Positions 1 through 4,761 of a stretch of 6,328 nt of DNA are shown one piece after another; the stretch's first letter is position 1, and each line of letters starts with the position of its first letter. The notes under the pieces are model-generated. The model had not been told where the DNA came from. It saw nothing but the letters and a program-made list of their open reading frames with translations, and did no database searches. The position numbers and the translations under genes were made by a program. The DNA is from Methylocystaceae bacterium (GTDB taxonomy: Bacteria; Pseudomonadota; Alphaproteobacteria; Rhizobiales; Beijerinckiaceae): the NCBI GenBank assembly GCA_003152255.1, contig PLZT01000670.1:1-6328 (forward strand), written 5' to 3'.

Positions 1-1622
1 AGGATCCGTATCGGCTCGCCCGCGATATCAGAGGCATTGGCTTTCGCACGGCCGACGCCATAGCCATGAAAATGGGCATGACCCGCGAAGCCCCGCAGCG
101 GCTGCGCGCCGGTGTGTCCTTCGCCCTCCAGGAGGCGACGGACGACGGCCATTGCGGGCTTCCGGTCGACAATCTCGTCACCCTCGCCACCAAGCTGCTC
201 GACGTCGATAAAGCGCTTGTGAGGGCGGCGCTCGATCACGAGCTCGCCGGGGCCGAGGTTGTCGGCGACACGATCGGCGGGGAGGCGTGCGTTTTCCTGC
301 GCGGGCTCCACATCGCCGAGCGCGGCGTGGCCGAACGGCTCCGCGCACTGGTCCGAGGCGCCCTGCCCTGGCCGGTGATCGACGTGGAGAAGGCCCTGCC
401 CTGGGTCGAGCAAAAGACCGGCAAGACGCTGGCGGCGTCGCAACGCGCCGCGATTGAAATGGCGCTGCGCTCCAAGGCGATGGTGATCACCGGCGGCCCC
501 GGCGTCGGCAAGACGACCCTGCTCGACGCGATTCTGCGCATTCTCGCCGCCAAGGGAACGAAGATTCTGCTCGCCGCGCCGACCGGGCGCGCCGCGAAAC
601 GCATGACCGAACAGACCGGCATCGAGGCGAAGACCATCCACCGCTTGTTGGAAATAGATCCCAAGACCGGCGGCTTTCGTCGCGGCGCCGACAATCCTCT
701 CGATTGCGATCTGCTCGTCATCGACGAAACCAGCATGGTCGATATCGCGCTGATGTTTTCGCTCGCCAAGGCGATCCCCGCTCGGGCGGCGCTCCTGCTT
801 GTCGGCGACGTGGATCAACTTCCCTCGGTCGGTCCGGGGCAGGTGCTCGACGACATCATCAATTCCGGCGCGATACCGGTCGCGCGGTTGACCGAGGTGT
901 TTCGCCAGGCCGCCGAGAGCCGGATCGTCGTCAACGCGCACCGGATTAATCGCGGTGAAATGCCGGAATGGCCAAAGCGCGGCGAGGATTCGGATTTCTG
1001 GTTTGTCGAAGCCGACGATCCCGAGAAGGGAGCGGCGAAGGTCGTGGAAATTGTCCGCGACCGTATTCCACGCCGCTTTGGCCTCGACCCAATTCGCGAC
1101 ATTCAAGTTCTCTGCCCGATGCAGCGCGGCGCGCTCGGCGCGCGGTCGCTCAACGCCGATCTGCAAAAAGCCCTCAATCCCAATCCTCCAGCGAAGATCG
1201 AGAAATTCGGGTCGATTTTCGCGCCCGGCGACAAGATCATGCAGACCGAGAATGATTACGATCGCGATGTCTTCAATGGCGACCTCGGAACCGTGTTGCG
1301 CATCGATGAGGTTGAAGGCCTCCTCGTCGCAGGGTTCGACGGGCGCGAGGTCGAATATCCGTTTGGCGAACTCGACACCGTGGTTCCCGCCTATGCGACG
1401 ACGATCCACAAGTCGCAAGGTTCGGAATATCCCGCCGTCGTCATCACGCTTGCAACCCAGCATTACACCATGCTGGCGCGCAATCTCGTCTACACAGCCG
1501 TCACGCGGGGCAAGCGTCTCGTGGTGATCGTCGGTCAGCGTCGGGCGATGGCGATCGCGGTGCGAAGCGGCGGCGGACGCAAGAGATGGACGAAGCTCCG
1601 CGAGTGGCTGAGCGCGAATTGA
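1..1622 (+). CDS. recD2: RecD2-like SF1B DNA helicase, 5' end outside window
   Basis: This is an ATP-dependent 5'-3' DNA helicase of the RecD2 / exodeoxyribonuclease V alpha family, which acts in DNA repair and recombination. The frame is open to the left edge: codons before the first ATG (66) read PYRLARDIRGIGFRTADAIA, the typical RecD2 helix-hairpin-helix, so ATG 66 is internal. About 540 residues are visible; I recall full-length members at roughly 700 or more, so the N-terminal part is missing. Counting from Met66, the motifs are GGPGVGKTT (143-151, Walker A), APTGRAAKRM (171-180, Ia), VIDETSM (218-224, Walker B), LLVGDVDQLPSVGPG (244-258, III), TEVFRQ (276-281, IV), TIHKSQGSEYP (446-456, V) and YTAVTRGK (476-483, VI). 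All helicase motifs are intact, so the visible part looks functional. It is GC-rich like repC. A 700-bp gap to repA argues against a shared operon. Confidence 0.93.
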   Translation, partial: DPYRLARDIRGIGFRTADAIAMKMGMTREAPQRLRAGVSFALQEATDDGHCGLPVDNLVTLATKLLDVDKALVRAALDHELAGAEVVGDTIGGEACVFLRGLHIAERGVAERLRALVRGALPWPVIDVEKALPWVEQKTGKTLAASQRAAIEMALRSKAMVITGGPGVGKTTLLDAILRILAAKGTKILLAAPTGRAAKRMTEQTGIEAKTIHRLLEIDPKTGGFRRGADNPLDCDLLVIDETSMVDIALMFSLAKAIPARAALLLVGDVDQLPSVGPGQVLDDIINSGAIPVARLTEVFRQAAESRIVVNAHRINRGEMPEWPKRGEDSDFWFVEADDPEKGAAKVVEIVRDRIPRRFGLDPIRDIQVLCPMQRGALGARSLNADLQKALNPNPPAKIEKFGSIFAPGDKIMQTENDYDRDVFNGDLGTVLRIDEVEGLLVAGFDGREVEYPFGELDTVVPAYATTIHKSQGSEYPAVVITLATQHYTMLARNLVYTAVTRGKRLVVIVGQRRAMAIAVRSGGGRKRWTKLREWLSAN

Positions 1623-2133
1623 TTTTAAGCGGCATGCTCATGTGCTCAACCGCGCCGGCGAGGACGCGCAGAAAATCGTCCATGAAAAGCGGCGGGTCGT
1701 TCCTTCGCAAATATTTCGCCGGCGATCGTCATGGACGGCGACCGATCGTGAAGAGGCGATTCGCTTTTGCTTTCTGCCGCGCTCCCCTAACGGAACTCTA
1801 TACGAAAAGTGCGCCCTGGAAAGCCGCGCTCAGGCTCTCGAGTCATTCGCCGGGCGCTCGCCTCATTCGTGATCGGCGGCCCCAATTTTCTGAACGCCCA
1901 CAAACTCGCCCTGACGCAAGTTCTCATCCAGCGGTGTCTTCGCGTTGCTTTCCGGACGCCGCCGTGTTCGACGGCCCGTCGCTATTCTCGATTGAGTTGT
2001 TCGAAATAAGCCAAGGGCGTTGTTTGTGAATCGGCGAATGAAGAAGGGCGATCCACTGATTCTCATTTCTCGTTTTGTTTGCAATGGGTCCGAGGAACGC
2101 TCAGATGTCATCAGAGCTGTGATGTCGCGCTGA

Positions 2134-2149
2134 GTTGCCAACTGGCAAC
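2134..2149. promoter_or_regulatory. parS-like partition site 1 (16-bp palindrome)
   Basis: GTTGCCAACTGGCAAC has two perfect 7-bp arms (GTTGCCA / TGGCAAC) and a 2-base centre. It fits the GTT...AAC 16-bp shape of centromere sites bound by RepB in repABC plasmids, except that the centre is AC rather than GC. The same arms recur inside repB (3550-3565), which makes chance unlikely. It lies about 170 bp upstream of the repA start. RepB bound here could anchor segregation and help repress the rep operon. The right arm is followed by a copy of part of itself: ACTGGCA occurs twice in tandem at 2141-2154. Confidence 0.75.
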
Positions 2150-2193
2150 TGGCAGGCTTTGGAGGTTCCGCTAGTGTCATCCAATTCGGTAAT

Positions 2194-2211
2194 GGTTAAC
2201 GCTCATTAACC
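2194..2211. promoter_or_regulatory. Inverted repeat with TTAA boxes upstream of repA (possible operator or CtrA-like box)
   Basis: GGTTAACGCTCATTAACC is a perfect 6-bp inverted repeat (GGTTAA / TTAACC) with a 6-base spacer, lying 110 to 128 bp before the repA ATG in an AT-rich stretch. Two readings are possible. It could be an operator for RepA/RepB autorepression. It could also be a site for the alphaproteobacterial cell-cycle regulator CtrA: the minus strand at 2192-2199 reads TTAACCAT, a known CtrA half-site, although the TTAA-to-TTAA spacing is 6 and not the classical 7. No confident -35/-10 pair for repA could be picked; TTGCTA at 2221-2226 is a weak candidate for a -35. Confidence 0.4.
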
Positions 2212-2321
2212 CTTTATTTCTTGCTATTCGGACAGAATCAGGTTGTCTTAGTTACGGAACCGAGGCGCAGATTTGCCGGCAAGGCGTAGTTATGCTGGTT
2301 CGGCGGAGAGATGGATAAGGC

Positions 2322-3503
2322 ATGGCCGCAAAGTCCAAAATAACTGCTGTTATTGCCGAGGACGGGAGCGCCTTGTCGCAGGAGCTCAACTCACTTCGTA
2401 AGACGCTTTTCCCACCAGAGTCACAAAAAGTACTTCGCAGTTTTTCCTCTGGCGAGGCTGCCAAGCTGATAGGTATCGCAGACGGTTATCTTCGGCAATT
2501 ATCCTTGGGGGGGAAAGGCCCGCCACCGGATATCGGTGTCGGGGGTCGCCGATCGTATTCGCTCGAGCAAATCAATTTGTTGCGAAAGCTTTTGGAAGAA
2601 GGCGGCAAAGGCAAACGCTATTTGCCGCATCGGACTGGCAGCGAGCACTGCCAAGTTCTCGCGGTCGTCAATTTCAAAGGTGGATCTGGAAAAACGACAA
2701 CGTCCGCGCACCTTGCTCAATATCTGGCATTGCGCGGTTACCGCGTCCTCGCAGTAGATCTTGATCCTCAGGCTTCGCTTACTGCTCTACACGGCTATCA
2801 ACCAGAGTTCGACATCGGACCAAACGAAACCCTCTTCGGGGCGATCCGTTATGACGAACAACGTCAGCCGCTCGAAAAAATCGTGCGAAAAACTTATTTC
2901 ACGGGCCTCGATTTGGTGCCCGCAAATCTTGAACTCATGGAGTTCGAACACGACACACCGAAGGCCCTCGCTGACGGGGAGAGTGAGGCGTTCTTCGGCC
3001 GCGTTGCTACGGCGTTAGGGGCTGTCGAAAGTCGTTATGACGTGATGGTGCTCGATTGCCCACCACAGTTGGGGTTTCTGACCCTTGGTGCCCTATGCGC
3101 CGCAACCTCCGTGTTGATCACTGTTCATCCGCAAATGCTTGACGTTATGTCGATGTGTCAGTTCTTGCTGATGGCCTCTGACCTACTCTCGGTCGTACAG
3201 GATGCCGGAGCAAATATCGACTATGACTTTCTTCGATATGTCGTGACTCGTTACGAGCCATCCGATGGCCCACAAACTCAAATGGTCGCTTTTATGCGCT
3301 CCCTATTTCGAGAGCGGGTTCTGACCAATGCCATGTTGAAGTCGACCGCTATTTCTGACGCGGGGCTGTCCAAACAGACGTTGTACGAGGTGGGGCGAGA
3401 GAACTTTACTCGGGCGACCTATGACAGGGCCCTCGAATCACTCGACGCAGTCAATACTGAAATAGAGGCATTGATGTCGCAAGCATGGGAGCGGCAGCCG
3501 TGA
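2322..3503 (+). CDS. repA: RepA, ParA-family partition ATPase of a repABC replicon
   Basis: 393 residues, the usual size for a repABC RepA. It is a cytoplasmic ATPase that, with RepB and parS, moves plasmid copies apart, and in this family it also represses the repABC operon. The N-terminal 110 residues hold a helix-turn-helix type segment (FSSGEAAKLIGI, 41-52, with a MerR-like GGRRSYSLEQINLLR at 74-88) that fits operator binding. The ATPase core has the deviant Walker A KGGSGKTT (119-126, signature Lys119 and P-loop Lys124), VDLDPQASLT (145-154) and Walker B VMVLDCPPQ (241-249). ATG 2322 is preceded by GGAGAG (2305-2310) and AAGG (2317-2320). The stop overlaps the repB start by four bases, so the two are probably translationally coupled. 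Base composition is visibly less GC-rich than recD2 and repC. Confidence 0.97.
   Translation: MAAKSKITAVIAEDGSALSQELNSLRKTLFPPESQKVLRSFSSGEAAKLIGIADGYLRQLSLGGKGPPPDIGVGGRRSYSLEQINLLRKLLEEGGKGKRYLPHRTGSEHCQVLAVVNFKGGSGKTTTSAHLAQYLALRGYRVLAVDLDPQASLTALHGYQPEFDIGPNETLFGAIRYDEQRQPLEKIVRKTYFTGLDLVPANLELMEFEHDTPKALADGESEAFFGRVATALGAVESRYDVMVLDCPPQLGFLTLGALCAATSVLITVHPQMLDVMSMCQFLLMASDLLSVVQDAGANIDYDFLRYVVTRYEPSDGPQTQMVAFMRSLFRERVLTNAMLKSTAISDAGLSKQTLYEVGRENFTRATYDRALESLDAVNTEIEALMSQAWERQP
3487..3503 (+). promoter_or_regulatory. repB ribosome binding site and GTGA start/stop overlap
   Basis: GGGAG at 3487-3491 stands eight bases before GTG at 3500-3502, whose last two bases begin the repA stop TGA (3501-3503). 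This decides the repB start. An in-frame ATG at 3485 would add five residues (MGAAA), but it has no Shine-Dalgarno sequence in front of it, and starting at GTG gives (M)SRKDTLRALL, the usual RepB opening. The arrangement points to coupled, roughly balanced synthesis of RepA and RepB. Confidence 0.7.
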
Positions 3504-4516
3504 GCCGGAAAGACACCCTTCGAGCGTTATTGACCGCCCGAGAGCGGAAGTTGCCAGATGGCAACTCGCCAGAAGGGCTTTCGGAAGATGCGACAGATCT
3601 CGAGGCAGTGCCGAAGCAGCTGGTTCGGTCCGGGGCGGTGGGCGCCATGGGGCGATCACTCGGGAAATTGGCCCACGCGGCTGAGGAGGCGCGGGCGCTT
3701 ATCGCTGCTGGGGAAACGGTTGTAGAGATCGACCCGGCCCTTATTGACTCGTCATTTTTAACGGATCGTCTCGCCAATGCGGATGAAAATCATGCTGCGC
3801 TCGTCGCTTCGATTCGAGAGCATGGGCAGCAAGTCCCAATCCTCGTCCGCCCACATACACAACGAGCGGGTTGGTATCAGATTGCCTATGGTCATCGACG
3901 CTTGCGAGCGGTGGCAGAGTTGGGCCGACCAATAAGGACGGTTGTCCGGGAGCTGTCGGATGCAGAACTCGTCGTTGCGCAAGGGCAAGAAAATTCCGCT
4001 CGTCTCGATCTCAGCTATATCGAACGAGCTCTCTTTGCGATCTCGATAGAGGATAGAGGATTCGACCGCGAAGTAATTATGGCGGCGCTCACTATTGAAA
4101 AGACCCAGCTGTCACGCCTGATTTCCATCGGTCGCGCTATCCCAATTGAGGTTGTTCAGCTGATCGGGCCAGCGCCGAAGACAGGGCGCCCTCGATGGGC
4201 ATTGTTGGCCGAGAAGATTTCCTCACGCGACATTCGACCCATCCTGGAAAAATTGGCGACTGACAATGACTTCAGGGACGCAGACAGTGACACCAGATTT
4301 GTGTCGTTCCTTTCCGCAATCGACATGAAAACCGTTGCACTAGTTCCGAGAAAAGCATGGAACGATGAGACCGGAAGGAAAATTGCAACCCTACAGCAGG
4401 GTGCCGGCCGTTCGACACTTGTCCTGGACGAGAAGTTGGCACCAGACTTTGGCAACTTCCTGCTTGATCAATTCCCGAGGCTCTACCGTGACTATCAAGA
4501 ACGGCGAAAGGGCTGA
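3500..4516 (+). CDS. repB: RepB, ParB-family centromere-binding partition protein
   Basis: 338 residues from GTG 3500 (343 from the alternative ATG 3485), normal for a repABC RepB. It binds parS, forms the partition complex acted on by RepA, and assists repression of the operon. Numbered from GTG: the family motif SGAVGAMGRSLG is at 44-55. The ParB N-terminal domain spans roughly 75-175 with the nucleotide-binding box YGHRRLRA (130-137) and QENSARLDLSYIERA (163-177). A helix-turn-helix follows at about 190-215 (DREVIMAALTIEKTQLSRL...), as expected for parS recognition. The C-terminal part should serve dimerisation. A perfect parS-like palindrome lies inside codons 17-22 (KLPDGN). Codon use matches repA, not repC. 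Confidence 0.96.
   Translation: MSRKDTLRALLTARERKLPDGNSPEGLSEDATDLEAVPKQLVRSGAVGAMGRSLGKLAHAAEEARALIAAGETVVEIDPALIDSSFLTDRLANADENHAALVASIREHGQQVPILVRPHTQRAGWYQIAYGHRRLRAVAELGRPIRTVVRELSDAELVVAQGQENSARLDLSYIERALFAISIEDRGFDREVIMAALTIEKTQLSRLISIGRAIPIEVVQLIGPAPKTGRPRWALLAEKISSRDIRPILEKLATDNDFRDADSDTRFVSFLSAIDMKTVALVPRKAWNDETGRKIATLQQGAGRSTLVLDEKLAPDFGNFLLDQFPRLYRDYQERRKG
3550..3565. promoter_or_regulatory. parS-like partition site 2, inside the repB coding sequence
   Basis: GTTGCCAGATGGCAAC has the same 7-bp arms as the site at 2134-2149 and differs only in the 2-base centre (GA instead of AC). It lies 50 bases into repB and encodes KLPDGN. repABC plasmids often keep a parS between repA and repB; here these genes overlap, so the site sits within the first codons of repB. 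RepB bound here could nucleate the partition complex and also affect transcription of its own gene. Confidence 0.75.
4432..4459. repeat. Inverted repeat near the 3' end of repB containing a parS half-site
   Basis: GAAGTTG (4432-4438) and CAACTTC (4453-4459) form a perfect 7-bp inverted repeat with a 14-base spacer, within the last 30 codons of repB. TGGCAAC at 4450-4456 equals one arm of the two full parS-like palindromes. It may be a chance feature of the coding sequence or a weak accessory RepB site. Confidence 0.25.
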
Positions 4517-4612
4517 AATTAGAGATTCGTGGCGTTGTCGCCCGGATGAGCGTGGGGAGCGTTGTAGCGAGTCCGAAGGAATATGCGTGAGCTCTCAAAC
4601 ATGAGGTGAACA

Positions 4613-4655
4613 GCAAAAGAAAAAGGCCCCCGAAACGTCTCCGTCCCGGAAGCCT
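4613..4655 (-). terminator. Intrinsic terminator of the antisense RNA
   Basis: Read on the minus strand, bases 4655 to 4624 form an uninterrupted 14-bp stem (left arm AGGCTTCCGGGACG, right arm CGTTTCGGGGGCCT, counting four G-U pairs) closed by the GNRA tetraloop GAGA, followed directly by TTTTTCTTTT (4624-4615). This is a textbook Rho-independent terminator. Only the minus strand folds this well: each of the four G-U pairs becomes an A/C mismatch on the plus strand, so transcription of repABC should pass through. Confidence 0.9.
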
Positions 4656-4670
4656 CTCTAATAGTGTTGC
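4618..4670 (-). ncRNA. Antisense ctRNA controlling repC (inc-alpha / RepE type)
   Basis: A short leftward RNA of about 50 to 55 nt is predicted, starting near 4670 (seven or eight bases beyond the -10) and ending in the U-tract of the terminator. Its parts are a short unpaired 5' leader (GCAACACTATTAGAG) and the 14-bp tetraloop stem. Position, strand, size and structure match the counter-transcribed RNAs of repABC plasmids, which bind the repC leader, lower RepC synthesis and act as a strong incompatibility factor. The exact ends are inferred. Its 3' tail is complementary to the leader element 4613-4622, so binding would block the pairing that frees the repC ribosome binding site. Confidence 0.85.
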
Positions 4671-4677
4671 AGCTAAG

Positions 4678-4706
4678 AGAATCCCACTTCCGCGAATCGC
4701 TGTCAA
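4678..4706 (-). promoter_or_regulatory. Promoter of the antisense ctRNA
   Basis: On the minus strand a perfect TTGACA -35 (4706-4701) is followed after 17 bases by GATTCT (4683-4678), a weaker -10. The distance to the terminator gives an RNA of the size expected for the family. A GANTC site overlaps the -10, another lies in the spacer and a third directly abuts the -35, so adenine methylation might modulate this promoter. Confidence 0.7.
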
Positions 4707-4734
4707 GAGTCAGCGCCGATTCGGCGAGCAGATT

Positions 4735-4759
4735 TCTTTTGCCTGAACGAGGCAAAAGG
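4735..4759 (+). promoter_or_regulatory. Hairpin sequestering the repC ribosome binding site
   Basis: TTTTGCCT (4737-4744) and AGGCAAAA (4750-4757) form a perfect 8-bp stem with a 5-base loop (GAACG), extended by C4736-G4758 and a U4735-G4759 pair. The right arm contains the repC Shine-Dalgarno candidates GAGG (4749-4752) and AAAAGG (4754-4759), ending two bases before the ATG (4762). While it is folded, repC translation should be off. This corresponds to the small inhibitory stem described for repABC repC leaders. The left arm can instead pair upstream with 4613-4622. Confidence 0.8.
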
Positions 4760-4761
4760 TC

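Larger units (their letters stand above)
1623..2321. other. Intergenic region between recD2 and repA
   Basis: About 700 bp without a convincing gene. Open frames exist (for example 1642-1872 and 1586-2029 on the plus strand, 1863-2180 on the minus strand), but their products are rich in Arg, Ser and Pro, have no motif I recognise and lack a good ribosome binding site, so they look like chance frames or degraded remnants. Bases 1623 to about 2020 stay GC-rich like recD2. From about 2030 the sequence becomes more AT-rich and carries the repA control signals listed separately. No clear terminator follows recD2. Short palindromes occur at 1716-1725 (TCGCCGGCGA) and 2273-2282 (TTGCCGGCAA), and CGATCG occurs at 1723-1728 and 1742-1747. 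No function is assigned to them. Confidence 0.6.
4517..4761 (+). promoter_or_regulatory. repB-repC intergenic region: repC mRNA leader and inc determinant
   Basis: This 245-bp gap is the usual place of the antisense-RNA incompatibility locus in repABC plasmids. From left to right it holds: about 90 bp without recognised signals (4517-4610); the switch element GCAAAAGAAA (4613-4622); the sequence complementary to the antisense RNA (about 4620-4670); the antisense promoter (4678-4706); a short hairpin with arms CGCCGA / TCGGCG (4714-4726); the second switch element TTTCTTTTGC (4733-4742); and the hairpin hiding the repC ribosome binding site (4735-4759). A 14-codon frame at 4546-4590 has no supporting signal and is not called. 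Confidence 0.8.

Noticed and set aside
1716..1748. Palindrome TCGCCGGCGA and two CGATCG copies as a binding site or mobile element end
   Set aside because: Short GC-rich palindromes are common in such DNA; there is no terminal repeat pair, target duplication or transposase.
1642..1872. 76-codon plus-strand frame after recD2
   Set aside because: No ribosome binding site, no recognisable domain and an Arg/Ser-rich product typical of chance frames in GC-rich DNA.
1586..2029. 147-codon plus-strand frame overlapping the end of recD2
   Set aside because: It begins inside recD2 in another frame, has no domain and looks like a shadow frame running into non-coding DNA.
1863..2180. 105-codon minus-strand frame upstream of repA
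   Set aside because: It crosses the parS-like site 2134-2149, shows no motif and has an unlikely composition; it is better explained as regulatory DNA.
2221..2250. TTGCTA (2221-2226) with GTCTTA (2245-2250) as the repA promoter
   Set aside because: The -10 is poor and no other pair is clearly better, so no promoter feature is listed.
4546..4590. 14-codon frame in the repC leader (MSVGSVVASPKEYA)
   Set aside because: It could be a leader peptide, but there is no Shine-Dalgarno and no conservation evidence available, so it is not called.
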